DNA from: Candidatus Accumulibacter phosphatis
GTDB taxonomy: Bacteria; Pseudomonadota; Gammaproteobacteria; Burkholderiales; Rhodocyclaceae
Direction: 5' to 3'
Length of the DNA: 35,342 nucleotides
NCBI RefSeq assembly: GCF_012939955.1
Contig: NZ_SPMY01000021.1
Coordinates: 1 to 35,342, forward strand
This document shows positions 1-9,864 of the stretch, in pieces. The position numbers and the translations under genes are program-made. The notes beneath the pieces are model-generated. The model ran no database searches and had not been told where the DNA came from. It worked only from the letters and a program-made list of their open reading frames with translations. Within the stretch, counting starts at the first letter, position 1. Each line of letters begins with the position of its first letter.

Positions 1-244
1 AGATCCTCAGAAACGTCTTCTCGGACGCGACGCCGTTCTTGAGCGGCAGGAACTGACGCAGCCAATCCTCCTTCTTGTACGCCCAATAGGCGATGTCTTC
101 GACGGTGTCACAATCGGAGAGTACCGCGGCCATGGCAATCACCAGAATCTCAACGAAGTCGTGCAGCGTCCCATTGCTGGGTTTGCGCGGGTCGTCTACT
201 TCCCTCAAGCAGCACATCAGGCTGGCTCCATTCGTCACACTCAT
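1..244 (-). CDS. ISAs1-family transposase, N-terminal part (runs off left edge)
   Basis: On the minus strand an ATG at 244 opens a frame that reaches the window edge, giving about 81 residues. Visible motifs are DDPRKPSNGTLHDFVEIL near residues 17-34, then AMAAVLSDCDTVEDI and DWLRQFLPLKNGVASEKTF. This series is the N-terminal DDE_Tnp_1-associated region of ISAs1/H-repeat transposases. The DDE catalytic residues would lie beyond the edge, so activity cannot be judged. It diverges from the adhesin gene that begins about 90 bp away. Family assignment rests on motif memory, not a search. Confidence 0.8.
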   Translation of the reverse strand, partial: MSVTNGASLMCCLREVDDPRKPSNGTLHDFVEILVIAMAAVLSDCDTVEDIAYWAYKKEDWLRQFLPLKNGVASEKTFLRI

Positions 245-311
245 TTCGGTTGCCCAAAAGACGAGAGTAGACCTGATTTCAGAGGGGTTTACAAGCTCTT
301 GTCATAAGCCC
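1..311 (-). mobile_element. Insertion sequence (ISAs1-like), right-hand boundary only estimated
   Basis: The transposase implies an insertion sequence whose end lies upstream of its start codon. About 50-70 bp of leader is usual in such elements, so the terminal inverted repeat probably falls near 285-311, where the GAGCTTGTAAACCCCTCTGA-like minus-strand stretch sits. I cannot confirm the terminal repeat or a target-site duplication because the other end is outside the window. Confidence 0.4.
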
Positions 312-333
312 ATGAAAGTTAACGATTTTTCAA

Positions 334-3300
334 TTGCCGAGTATGACGAAGGGAACTATGCTATCCGAGTGTCGAGGCCCTGAAGAAACCCCCTTGGTGG
401 AGAGCGATCGCTTCTATAACTATCACCTCTATCCTGTATGGGGTGTGCCCAGTTACTTCAACGTGAACGTCGCAAGTGGTGGCTTGATCAATGGGATGTA
501 TGATGCTTGGTGCCTCGATCCGGTTGGAAGTATCTCCCGTGGTACGATTTACCCGGTCACTGTGTATTCAAGCTATTCAGCGTACGGCTCGATAGACGGC
601 GTCCTTCCGTCAGGGCAAGTAGACCTTGACTTGGACGGTTACTACGATAGCCTCCAGGCTGTCAACTGGATATTCAATAATATCGTTGAACCAGGAAACG
701 TTGTGCTGGAGCCGTCTCCATCTAGTGCGTTCACTAATTCCTACAGCTACAACATTGATGGTGTCGCTGGGAATGAAACATTCACCTCAGGCGATGTACA
801 GTGGGCGATATGGAAGGTGCTTGGCGCTCCACCAGCAGAAATTAGCGCGGGCCTGGGTTCTTTGATAGATTACGATCATTCGGGAGTGATGGCCCAGAAT
901 ATCGCGAATCTCGCTATCGCGGAAGGCGTCGCCTTTGTCCCTGTGGCTGGCCAGGACATTGGTATCATCCTCTCGCCGGGCGGCAATAATCCCAGTCACC
1001 AGCCGACCATCATTGAGGTCAAGACGGCAGGAATCGGCGACACGGTATTTGCCGATTGCAACCTTAATAACGCATACGATATTGGGGAAGGCATCAATGG
1101 CGTAACTGTCAAGTTGTTGGCTGATACCGATGGCGACGGCGATTTCGAGGTGGTGGCCACCACGGTGACGGGTGACAATCCGAACACTGCCAATGTCGTA
1201 GAGACGGGTTACTACTTCTTTGGGCCCCTGTTGGCTGGTCCCACTTATGACTCTACGGGTGGGCCTGGTTCCGGTATTACTTACCAAGTGATGGTGGACA
1301 CCAGCACCTTGCCGCAAAATGGAGCGGGCTGGACGAACGTCGTTGATCCTGACGGCGGCAACGACAGTATGTCTACCGAAACGCTGACGCCGGGCGAGGT
1401 TAACCTCGCTCAAGACTTCGGCTACCGGTCGCCGAACTACGCGCCGGTCTGCATCACCTACGATTTCTCCGGCAACTCTTCTACCGACGGCCTGGATGGT
1501 AACTCACGCGTCTATACTGACGCGGGCTCTGGCGTCTCGGTGACGGCAACCGCATGGAGTCGTCAGGACAGTAACGGCAACTGGGCCGAGGCTTATCTGG
1601 GTGCCTATGGTGGCGGAAACGGCGTTACGGATACCAGCGAGGGGAGCGGCAGCGGAAACCGCCACACTGTCGACAACGTCGGCGGACGCGACAACTATGT
1701 GGTTTACCAGTTCTCCCAGTCCGTCATAGTGGACCGCGCTTACCTGGGCTATGTCGTGGACGACAGCGACATCTCGGTGTGGATCGGCTCATCAGCGATC
1801 CCGATCAACAACGTGAATGATGCCTTGCTGGCCAGCATGACGTCGTACGAGAGCAACAACGCGTCTAACGGCAGTTCGCGCTGGGCCGATTTCAACTCTG
1901 GCGACGTGAGTGGCAACGTGCTGATCATCGCCGCCAGCGTCGAAGATAAGACGCCCGACGACGAGTTCAAGATCGAGAAGCTGAAGGTCTGTACTGCGGT
2001 TAACTGCGAACCCGAGCAGCCAAAGGCCTCTATCGGCGACCGGGTCTGGCTGGACAGCAACGGCGATGGGCTTCAGGGCAGCGACGAAGCGGGTGTCGCT
2101 GGCGTAACGGTGAAACTGCTGAACAAAACCGGTGGCGAAATCGGCAGCACGACTACTGACAGCAATGGCTACTACCTTTTCAGCAATCTGACCCCTGACG
2201 ACTACGCCATAAAGGTGGTCAAGCCCGTCGGCTACACTTTCACCACGAAGGATGCTGGTAACAACGACGCCAAGGATTCGGACGTCGACACCGGTAGCGG
2301 CCAGACAGTCTCTACCCAGCTGACTGCTGGCGAGAACGACCTCAGCTGGGACGCCGGACTGTTCAAGAAAGCGTCGGTGGGCGACAAGGTGTGGGACGAC
2401 ATGAACCACAACAATATCCAGGATAGCAGCGAGCCCGGTATTGGCGGTATCAAGGTCAAGCTGCTGGATGCCGTCACCGGTGCCACCGTCGCTTCTACCA
2501 CCACCAACAGCAGCGGCAACTACCTCTTCAGCAACATTAACCCGGGCACCTACGTGCTGGAATTCGACAAGGGGAATGTTCAGTACTACCAGTACAAGCA
2601 GTGGAACAACATGAGCAACTGGAAGTGGGCGGTCCAGGATACCGGAAGCAACGATGCCGTCGATTCGGACGTGGCCGGCGACGCGACGGCGAAGACCAAC
2701 GTCAGCAAGACAATGGCCTTTAGCCTGGTGTCGGGCCAGAACGACATGACCCGCGACGCCGGCATTACGCCGATCGTGATCGACCTCGACGGCAACGGCA
2801 TACAGACCGTCAGCCGCGCCAACTCGACAGGTACCTTTGATCTGTTTGGTAACGGCAACGCGGTGCAGTCGGGCTGGATCTCGGGAGGTGAAGGTTTCCT
2901 GGCGGTCGACAAGAACGGCAACGGGCAGATCGACGACATCAGCGAACTGTTTGGCGGCACGGCCAAGGGCGCGGGCTTCGCGCAACTGGCGAGCTACGAC
3001 AGCAACGGCGATGGCCTGGTCGATGCCGCCGATAGCGACTTTGTGAATCTGCTGATCTGGCGCGATGTTAACGGCAACCATCAGTCCGATGTCGGCGAGC
3101 TGATGACGCTGGCCGAAACCGGGGTGGCGGCGCTGAATGTCGACTTTAGCGAGCTGCCTTTCCTCGACCGAGAGGGTAACCTGCACTTCGAGCGCAGCAG
3201 TGCCACGATGGCCGACGGTCGCACGGTAGATATGACTGACGTGTATTTCAACGTGGCCGCGGATGATGCGGCGGCTGCCGGGGTCGTTCTGCCGGGTCTG

Positions 3301-3426
3301 GCCGATCTATGGCACGAGGGCTGGTCCGTTGGCGGGGACAGCGACATCTACTTCGACGCTGCGGCAAATGATGGCGCAGCAGCGGCGGAAGTGCCGGTCA
3401 GCGATCCGGGCTGGATGTTCGCCTAG
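334..3426 (+). CDS. Large thioester-like / SdrD-B repeat surface or secreted protein with Ca-binding C-terminus
   Basis: A 1030-aa acidic protein. Residues 25-165 resemble a Cys-Gln thioester (TQXA-type) domain: C60 in AWCLDPV and Q156 in DVQWAIW, 96 residues apart. Residues 232-365, 565-677 and 679-810 are SdrD-B-like modules (IGDRVWLDSNGDG...GVTVKLL...GYYLF). Residues 370-555 form an unrecognised beta-rich domain. Residues 811-975 match the IDLDGNGIQTV/FLAVDKNGNGQIDD/SELFGG calcium-binding region seen in RTX-type secreted proteins. The tail is Ala/Asp-rich with few positive charges, so type I secretion is possible. No signal peptide is visible from TTG 334, ATG 343 or ATG 358. ATG 358 has GAAGGGAA just upstream, but the spacing is short. 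An in-frame stop at 313-315 and the nearby insertion sequence make 5' truncation possible. Role in adhesion or matrix is inferred. Confidence 0.75.
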   Translation: MPSMTKGTMLSECRGPEETPLVESDRFYNYHLYPVWGVPSYFNVNVASGGLINGMYDAWCLDPVGSISRGTIYPVTVYSSYSAYGSIDGVLPSGQVDLDLDGYYDSLQAVNWIFNNIVEPGNVVLEPSPSSAFTNSYSYNIDGVAGNETFTSGDVQWAIWKVLGAPPAEISAGLGSLIDYDHSGVMAQNIANLAIAEGVAFVPVAGQDIGIILSPGGNNPSHQPTIIEVKTAGIGDTVFADCNLNNAYDIGEGINGVTVKLLADTDGDGDFEVVATTVTGDNPNTANVVETGYYFFGPLLAGPTYDSTGGPGSGITYQVMVDTSTLPQNGAGWTNVVDPDGGNDSMSTETLTPGEVNLAQDFGYRSPNYAPVCITYDFSGNSSTDGLDGNSRVYTDAGSGVSVTATAWSRQDSNGNWAEAYLGAYGGGNGVTDTSEGSGSGNRHTVDNVGGRDNYVVYQFSQSVIVDRAYLGYVVDDSDISVWIGSSAIPINNVNDALLASMTSYESNNASNGSSRWADFNSGDVSGNVLIIAASVEDKTPDDEFKIEKLKVCTAVNCEPEQPKASIGDRVWLDSNGDGLQGSDEAGVAGVTVKLLNKTGGEIGSTTTDSNGYYLFSNLTPDDYAIKVVKPVGYTFTTKDAGNNDAKDSDVDTGSGQTVSTQLTAGENDLSWDAGLFKKASVGDKVWDDMNHNNIQDSSEPGIGGIKVKLLDAVTGATVASTTTNSSGNYLFSNINPGTYVLEFDKGNVQYYQYKQWNNMSNWKWAVQDTGSNDAVDSDVAGDATAKTNVSKTMAFSLVSGQNDMTRDAGITPIVIDLDGNGIQTVSRANSTGTFDLFGNGNAVQSGWISGGEGFLAVDKNGNGQIDDISELFGGTAKGAGFAQLASYDSNGDGLVDAADSDFVNLLIWRDVNGNHQSDVGELMTLAETGVAALNVDFSELPFLDREGNLHFERSSATMADGRTVDMTDVYFNVAADDAAAAGVVLPGLADLWHEGWSVGGDSDIYFDAAANDGAAAAEVPVSDPGWMFA

Positions 3427-3561
3427 GCGGTGGCAATCGTCGTCCGATAGCGATGGCCTGCAAGGCTAGCCGGGCTCGGATGACGGTTTTCGTGGCGCCG
3501 CCCGTGCCGAGTTTCCAACCGTCGCGGAGAAGGTGATCTGGCCAAAGCAGGTCTGACTTGA

Positions 3562-3592
3562 GGGGGCGCCCAGAGCGCCCCCCGTTTTTTTT
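3562..3592 (+). terminator. Rho-independent terminator of the surface-protein gene
   Basis: GGGGGCGC (3562-3569) pairs with GCGCCCCC (3575-3582) around a short loop, followed by eight T at 3585-3592. It lies about 135 bp after the stop codon of the surface-protein gene. Confidence 0.8.
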
Positions 3593-3631
3593 GTTGCGTG
3601 CGCCAGGGGCAGGGCGAACGCAACAAAAAAA
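3585..3631. repeat. Perfect inverted repeat linking two terminator hairpins
   Basis: T-tract plus GTTGCGT (3586-3599) is perfectly complementary to ACGCAAC plus A-tract (3618-3631), a 14-bp stem around an 18-nt loop. It overlaps the U-tract of the upstream terminator and the A-tract of the downstream one, so the three hairpins cannot all form fully at once. Confidence 0.7.
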
Positions 3632-3654
3632 GCCGCCCGAGGGCGGCTTTTTTT
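3624..3654. terminator. Bidirectional terminator between surface-protein gene and tRNA-Val
   Basis: AGCCGCC (3631-3637) pairs with GGCGGCT (3642-3648) around CGAG. It is flanked by A7 on the left and T7 on the right, so either strand yields a hairpin with a U-tract. On the minus strand it lies about 40 nt beyond the 3' end of the tRNA. Confidence 0.8.
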
Positions 3655-3685
3655 GTGCTGCATCTACCTGATTCCTGGAGAATTC

Positions 3686-3762
3686 TGGTAGGCGCGATTG
3701 GAATCGAACCAACGACCCCCACCATGTCAAGGTGGTGCTCTAACCAACTGAGCTACGCGCCT
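3686..3762 (-). tRNA. tRNA-Val (anticodon GAC)
   Basis: The minus-strand cloverleaf is complete: acceptor AGGCGCG/CGCGCCT, U8-A9, D-arm GCTCAGTTGGTTAGAGC, anticodon stem CCACC/GGTGG around TTGACAT, T-arm GTTGG-TTCGATT-CCAAT, discriminator A and encoded CCA (3686-3688). The anticodon GAC reads GUC valine codons. Length is 77 nt. It has its own strong upstream promoter and a downstream terminator, so it looks like a monocistronic unit. Confidence 0.95.
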
Positions 3763-3801
3763 TCGTCAAAGTCGGTACTGCTGAACTTCAAGGAAGGCCG
3801 C

Positions 3802-3829
3802 ATTATACGGTGCTGGAAAATCAAGTCAA
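3802..3829 (-). promoter_or_regulatory. Sigma-70 promoter of tRNA-Val
   Basis: On the minus strand, -35 TTGACT (3829-3824), a 16-bp spacer and a perfect -10 TATAAT (3807-3802). The tRNA 5' end lies 40 nt downstream of the -10, leaving a short leader for RNase P to remove. This is the best consensus promoter in the window. Confidence 0.8.
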
Positions 3830-3928
3830 GCGCGCTGATGCTCATTGATGATCATGGATTGCCGAAAAGTGGCAAGGGCAGCAAACGGCAGCAAACCTAG
3901 CCGCCCGATTCAGCGGGCGACCGGCGTC

Positions 3929-4571
3929 TCACTCCCCGATTACGTCGGTATTGGCCGGCGGCGTGAAGCGGAACAGCGACGGGGCGAGTTGCGGGTTGCG
4001 TTCAATACCTGCGAAGACCAGCGAGCTGGTCTGGCCGAGGCTGTCGAGCAGGATCATGGCGCGCAGTTCATCGCCGGCAAAGCCGAGACTGACCTTCTCA
4101 AAGCCGCTGTCGGGCGCTTTGGGAATGGCCTCGACCCACTCCAGACCATCGCGCTGGCCGGCTTCGTGCAAGCTGAAGTCTTTTTCGATGCGGCTGTCGC
4201 CAGCGAGTAGTGCCGCCGGCGTCCCGCCCAGGGTAGGGCCCGCTTTTCTGACCGTCACCTGGCGCAGATCGGGGTCGTGGATCCAGATCTTCTCACCGTC
4301 GCCGACGAGCAACTGCGCGTACGGCTTGTCGATCTGCCAACGGAATTTTCCGGGGCGTGAAATGATCATCACGCCGCTCGATACCTGCCCCTGCCGCCCG
4401 TTCCTGGCGACGACGGTTTGCGCGAAATCGGCGCGCACGGTGCGCGTCGAATCGAGAAACTGGTGCAGTTTATCGATCGCGCCAGCGTTCGCCAGCGGCG
4501 CCACGAGCAGGCAGGCGCCTGCGCACAGGCTGCGCAGCACGCGGGGGGGGCAGCAGCGGGATTCGTGCCAT
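3929..4571 (-). CDS. lolA: Outer-membrane lipoprotein carrier LolA, with +1 frameshift in a G8 tract near its start
   Basis: LolA is the periplasmic chaperone that takes lipoproteins from LolCDE to LolB. The body reads ...IDKLHQFLDSTRTVRADF, SGVMIISRPGKFRWQIDKPY, WIHDPDLRQVTV and ends FRFTPPANTDVIGE, a full LolA domain. The uninterrupted frame begins only at GTG 4540, which gives a clipped signal peptide. An ATG at 4571 overlaps the ftsK stop as TGATG, but the 8-G run (4543-4550) shifts it out of frame. With seven G the product would be [10 protein letters not shown] followed by the observed sequence, 213 aa with a normal signal peptide ending near PLANA. The span is 3n+1 nt, as expected for one extra base. 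ftsK-lolA coupling is common in betaproteobacteria. Confidence 0.9.
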
Positions 4572-6910
4572 CATTCGCCTTCCTTGCGGGCCAGGACTTC
4601 GCGGCCGCCGCGGGCGTCCATGGCGGAAACCAGGCCGGCTTTTTCCATGGCTTCGATCAGTCGCGCCGAGCGGTTGTAACCGATGCGCAGGTGACGCTGG
4701 ACGAGCGAAATGGACGCTCGGCGGTTCTTGAGCACCACTTCGACCGCTTGGTCATAGACCGGATCGGCTTCGCCATCGGTATCGAGGCCGCCGCCTTCGC
4801 CACCGCCATCACCGTTAGTGTCGCCACCGGCGCCAGTCAGCACGTCTTCCAGGTATTCCGGTGCGCCGGCCTTCTTGAGATGGTCGACGACGCGATGCAC
4901 TTCCTCGTCGGCGACGAACGCGCCATGGACGCGCGTCGGATAGCCGCTTCCCGGGGCCAGATAGAGCATGTCGCCCTGGCCGAGCAGGGCCTCGGCACCC
5001 ATCTGGTCGAGAATCGTGCGCGAGTCGATTTTCGACGACACCTGGAAGGAGATGCGGGTCGGGATGTTGGCCTTGATCAGGCCGGTGATCACGTCGACCG
5101 ACGGCCGTTGCGTTGCCAGGATGAGGTGGATTCCCGAGGCACGCGCTTTCTGGGCCAGGCGGGCAATCAGTTGTTCGACGGTCTTGCCGGCAACCATCAT
5201 CAGATCGGCGAGTTCGTCAATGACGACAACGATGTGCGGCAAGATCGACAGCGGCTCAGGGGTATCCGGGGTCAGCGAGACCGGGTTGCTGAGCTTTTCG
5301 CCATTTTTCTCGGCGTCCTTGACGCGCTGGTTGAGTCCCGCCAGGTTGCGCACCCCGATCGCCGACATCAGCTTATAGCGCTTATCCATTTCCGCGACAC
5401 ACCAGTTGAGGGCGTTGGCGGCCTGCTTCATGTCCACCACGACCGGCGCCAGCAGGTGCGGGATGCCTTCGTAGATCGACAGTTCGAGCATCTTGGGGTC
5501 GACCAGGATCAGCCGCACCTGATCCGGCTCGGCCTTGTAGAGCAGTGACAGGATCATCGCGTTGATACCCACCGACTTGCCGGAGCCGGTGGTACCGGCG
5601 ACCAGCAGGTGCGGCATCTTGGCGAGATCGACGACCACCGGCTGGCCAGCGATATCCTTGCCGAGCGTCATCGTCAGCGGCGAGTGCATGTCGTGGTATT
5701 CCTTGCTGGCGATGATTTCCAGCAGGCGTACCATCTGTCGTTTCGGGTTCGGCAGTTCAAGCGCCATCGACGACTTGCCGGGCAGTGTTTCGACGACCCG
5801 CACCGAGACCAGCGACAAGGAGCGCGCCAGGTCTTTTGCCAGATTGAGAATCTGCGCGCCCTTGACGCCGACTGCCGGCTCGAATTCGTAGCGCGTCACC
5901 ACCGGCCCGGGGTAGGCGGCAGTGACGGTCACTTGAACGCCGAAATCGGCCAGCTTGCGCTCGATCAGGCGCGAGTTGTACTCGAGCGTTTCGGGACTGA
6001 CGCGCTCACTTTGCAGCGGCGCCGGTTCGAGCAGGTGCAGGGGCGGCAGCAGGCCGCCGCTGACCGCCTCGGGGAACAGCGGTGCTTGCCGTTCGCGGTC
6101 GATCCGCTTCTCGACCTTCGGCGGCAAGGGCGCGCCAGCAATGACCGGTTCGCGCCTTTCGATGAGGATCGGTTCATGCGTTTCGACGCGCTTCTTCTCG
6201 ACCTCGACGACGGCTTCGCGTTCGCGAGCGACTTCACGGCCGATGCGGCGGTCCTGCCAGCGCTCGAAGACGCGGTGGACGGCCAGCACAGCACGTTCGA
6301 ACAGCGCACCGATGCCCTCGGCGGCGGCCAGCCAGGAGACCCCGGTGAAGATGCTCCAGCCCAGCGCCAGCAAGGCGGACAGCGCCAGCGTCGCGCCCGT
6401 GTAACCAAGATTGCGGACTGTGAACGCCGCCAGTTCGATGCCGATCATGCCACCCGGACCGACGGGGAGCGGTGCCTTGACCGTGTAGAAGCGCAGGGTT
6501 TCCAGGCCGCTGCTGGCGATGACCAGTACCAGAAAACCGGCCAGGGCGATGTACAGCGGCCGCCGATCGACGGGTCGCTGCCGGTTCAGACGTCGGTAAC
6601 CCCACCACACGAAGACCAGCAGCAGAACAATCCACCACCAGGCGGAAAGGCCGAAAATGTAGAGCATCAGGTCGGCTAGCCAGGCGCCACTGCGGCCGGC
6701 CGGGTTGTGCAGCGTCGTCGTGTAGGCGGCGTGCGACCAGCCCGGGTCGTCGGGGTTGTAACCCCAGAAGGAAAGCGCCAGAAAGCTGGCGATAACGATC
6801 AGGATCAACCAACGCGATTCTTCCAGGAGGAGCGCGATTTTCTCGGGCAAGGGACTCGGCGTTCGCGCGGTATAGGAGATTCGGCCGGCAAGTTTGTTCA
6901 GTAGAGCCAT
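4571..6910 (-). CDS. ftsK: DNA translocase FtsK
   Basis: A 779-aa septal DNA pump that coordinates chromosome dimer resolution and segregation with division. Hydrophobic segments lie at about 33-50, 80-104, 119-135 and 160-190 (the membrane domain). A charged linker follows at about 215-300, which is short compared with E. coli FtsK. The motor has Walker A GTTGSGKS (439-446), Walker B VVVIDE (561-566) and the LATQRPS motif (598-604). The C-terminal winged-helix gamma domain (about 715-776) binds polar KOPS sequences. It starts 51 bp after the crp-type gene and ends in a TGATG overlap with lolA, so the three are probably co-transcribed. Confidence 0.97.
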   Translation of the reverse strand: MALLNKLAGRISYTARTPSPLPEKIALLLEESRWLILIVIASFLALSFWGYNPDDPGWSHAAYTTTLHNPAGRSGAWLADLMLYIFGLSAWWWIVLLLVFVWWGYRRLNRQRPVDRRPLYIALAGFLVLVIASSGLETLRFYTVKAPLPVGPGGMIGIELAAFTVRNLGYTGATLALSALLALGWSIFTGVSWLAAAEGIGALFERAVLAVHRVFERWQDRRIGREVAREREAVVEVEKKRVETHEPILIERREPVIAGAPLPPKVEKRIDRERQAPLFPEAVSGGLLPPLHLLEPAPLQSERVSPETLEYNSRLIERKLADFGVQVTVTAAYPGPVVTRYEFEPAVGVKGAQILNLAKDLARSLSLVSVRVVETLPGKSSMALELPNPKRQMVRLLEIIASKEYHDMHSPLTMTLGKDIAGQPVVVDLAKMPHLLVAGTTGSGKSVGINAMILSLLYKAEPDQVRLILVDPKMLELSIYEGIPHLLAPVVVDMKQAANALNWCVAEMDKRYKLMSAIGVRNLAGLNQRVKDAEKNGEKLSNPVSLTPDTPEPLSILPHIVVVIDELADLMMVAGKTVEQLIARLAQKARASGIHLILATQRPSVDVITGLIKANIPTRISFQVSSKIDSRTILDQMGAEALLGQGDMLYLAPGSGYPTRVHGAFVADEEVHRVVDHLKKAGAPEYLEDVLTGAGGDTNGDGGGEGGGLDTDGEADPVYDQAVEVVLKNRRASISLVQRHLRIGYNRSARLIEAMEKAGLVSAMDARGGREVLARKEGE

Positions 6911-6961
6911 TGGGGCGATTGAATGCCTGGTGAGTGGTAAGTGTGCTGCTTTGTCTGCGTC

Positions 6962-7672
6962 TTACGGACGGGCAGCGGCCGCGCCCGGGGCCGGTACGCG
7001 CTTTTCAAGGATCACGATGCGGCCATCTTCAACGCGGAAGTATCCCTGATTTTCGAGATCCTTCATCACCCGGCTGACCATTTCACGCGAGGCGCCAATC
7101 ATCTTGGCGATGTCCTGCTTGGTCAGGCGACGGCGGATGATGCGCTCGCCACGCTCTTCTTCCGAGAAGTCGAGAAGCAGCTTGGCGACGCGGCCGTAAA
7201 CGTCCATCAGCGCCAGGCTCTCGATATTGCGGTCGGCCTCGCGCAGGCGCCGGACGAGGCTCTTCATGATATTCAGGCAGAGATCGAAGTTCTCGGCCAG
7301 GCAACGCTTGAAGTCGTTCTTGGTGATCACCAGCAATTCGCAGGTCTCGGTGGACATCACGTCGGCCGAACGCGGGCTGCCATCGATCAGCCCCATTTCG
7401 CCAAAGAATTCACCTGGCCCAAGCAAGGTCAGAATCACTTCGCGTCCTTCTTCGTCGCTGTTAAGTACCTTGGCGCCACCGCTGATCAGCACGTAGAGCG
7501 AGTCGGTGCTGTCGCCCGCGCGAACGATCGTCGTCAAGCGAGGAACGCGGCGTTGGAAGGCGACCTTGGCGATCTGTTCGAGTTGCGCATCCGGTACACC
7601 GGCAAAAATCGGAATGCTGTGCAGCAAAGTCAGGCTTGGTCCTCGCCTGGGCTGCTCGACCTGAGTGTTCAT
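6962..7672 (-). CDS. Crp/Fnr-family transcriptional regulator
   Basis: A 236-aa protein from ATG 7672, chosen because AGAGAA sits just upstream; an ATG six codons earlier (7690) has no clear ribosome site. Residues about 20-140 form a cyclic-nucleotide-binding fold (GEFFGEMGLIDGSPRSADV). The C-terminal winged helix contains LTKQDIAKMIGASREMVSRV, the recognition helix region. There is no N-terminal cysteine cluster like that of FNR, so it is more CRP-like; the ligand is unknown. It lies upstream of ftsK-lolA in the same direction and is divergent from trxB. Confidence 0.9.
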   Translation of the reverse strand: MNTQVEQPRRGPSLTLLHSIPIFAGVPDAQLEQIAKVAFQRRVPRLTTIVRAGDSTDSLYVLISGGAKVLNSDEEGREVILTLLGPGEFFGEMGLIDGSPRSADVMSTETCELLVITKNDFKRCLAENFDLCLNIMKSLVRRLREADRNIESLALMDVYGRVAKLLLDFSEEERGERIIRRRLTKQDIAKMIGASREMVSRVMKDLENQGYFRVEDGRIVILEKRVPAPGAAAARP

Positions 7673-7723
7673 GAGGCATTCTCTCGTCAAGTGAAGTGAT
7701 TTCTATCAATGGCTTGCGCGGCG

Positions 7724-7751
7724 ATTATAAGGCACTTTGCAGGATTCCCAA
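7724..7751 (-). promoter_or_regulatory. Putative sigma-70 promoter for the crp-type gene
   Basis: Minus strand: -35-like TTGGGA (7751-7746), 16-bp spacer, perfect -10 TATAAT (7729-7724). The start codon is about 50 nt downstream of the -10. The -35 matches four of six consensus bases. Confidence 0.5.
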
Positions 7752-7797
7752 GCAAACGCGCGACAAACTTGGCGGCAGAACACGCGGCGTTGCCGGT

Positions 7798-8801
<1,004 letters not shown>

Positions 8802-8811
8802 GGCCTCGCAG

Positions 8812-8852
8812 CGTCGCGTACGACACTCCCTTCGCGAGGGGGTAGGGCCGGC
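8812..8852 (+). repeat. Degenerate copy of the window's dispersed hairpin repeat (tentative)
   Basis: The trxB-smr gap reads GTCGCGTACGAC, then ACTCCC TTCGCGA GGGGGT and AGGGCCGG. This matches, in shortened form, the left half of the repeat at 17270-17466 (GTCGCGTATGCGAC, ACTCCCTTCTCC, AGAAGGGCCGG). Both segments can still form hairpins. Homology is plausible but not proven by eye. Confidence 0.35.
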
Positions 8853-8871
8853 ACCAACAGGATTTTTTGCA

Positions 8872-9432
8872 ATGACTCAGCAACAGCTACCGAGCAGCGA
8901 GGATTTGGCCGCTTTTCTGGCCGCGGTTGACGGCGCGACACCGCTGTCCAAGCCTGATCGGGTAAGCTTTGAAGCACCGAAACCCAGCCCACGCCCGCGT
9001 CAGCTGGAGCGCGACGAAGCGGCGGTGCTCGCCGAGCTGCTGCAAGCGCCATTGGCCATCGACGACTGGCTCGATCTCGGCGATGCCGACTCCTTCCTGC
9101 GTAGCGGCCTGCCGCGGACATTGTTGCGTGACCTGCGCAGAGGCCGCTGGAGCATCCAGGAGCATGTCGATTTGCACGGCATGAACCGCCATGAAGCGCA
9201 CCAGCAGGTGAGCCTTTTCCTCGCCGAATCACTCGCTTCCGGCAGGCGCTGCCTGCGCATCGTACACGGCCGTGGCCACGGTTCACCGGGTCGCGAAGCG
9301 ATCCTGCGCCAGCTGGTCAAGGTCTGGTTGGGTCGCAGCAAGGATGTGCTGGCCTTCTGTCACGCGCCGCCCTGCGACGGCGGCGATGGCGCCCTGTGGG
9401 TGCTGTTGAAAGCGGCCAGCAAGCCGCGCTGA
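8872..9432 (+). CDS. Smr-domain protein (SmrA/YdaL-like)
   Basis: A 186-aa protein. The C-terminal half carries a small MutS-related domain: VDLHGMNRHEAHQQVSLFL (about residues 102-120) followed by the RIVHGRGHGSP loop (about 128-138). The N-terminal half is a helical extension common in proteobacterial Smr proteins (AAFLAAVDGATPL...). Smr domains are nicking or RNA-cleaving nucleases; the substrate here is not known. The LDLHG-type and HGRG motifs used for catalysis and binding are intact. It probably shares transcription with trxB. Confidence 0.88.
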   Translation: MTQQQLPSSEDLAAFLAAVDGATPLSKPDRVSFEAPKPSPRPRQLERDEAAVLAELLQAPLAIDDWLDLGDADSFLRSGLPRTLLRDLRRGRWSIQEHVDLHGMNRHEAHQQVSLFLAESLASGRRCLRIVHGRGHGSPGREAILRQLVKVWLGRSKDVLAFCHAPPCDGGDGALWVLLKAASKPR

Positions 9433-9438
9433 TGTTCC

Positions 9439-9778
<340 letters not shown>

Positions 9779-9864
9779 GGCCTTTGCTCCCGGGAAAGTC
9801 GTAAAGAAATGCTATCAGAAATAGGGCATCGATAAGTGATCACTGCGATCATCGCTACCGACGA

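Noticed and set aside
93..383. 96-aa plus-strand frame over the transposase start
   Set aside because: The minus strand encodes recognisable transposase; this frame has no features.
1792..3186. Long minus-strand open frame (464 aa) opposite the surface-protein gene
   Set aside because: Low-complexity antisense shadow; no domain features, and the plus strand encodes a clear multidomain protein.
5609..6679. Plus-strand frame opposite ftsK (356 aa)
   Set aside because: Composition is that of an antisense reading of a high-GC gene; FtsK motifs are unambiguous on the other strand.
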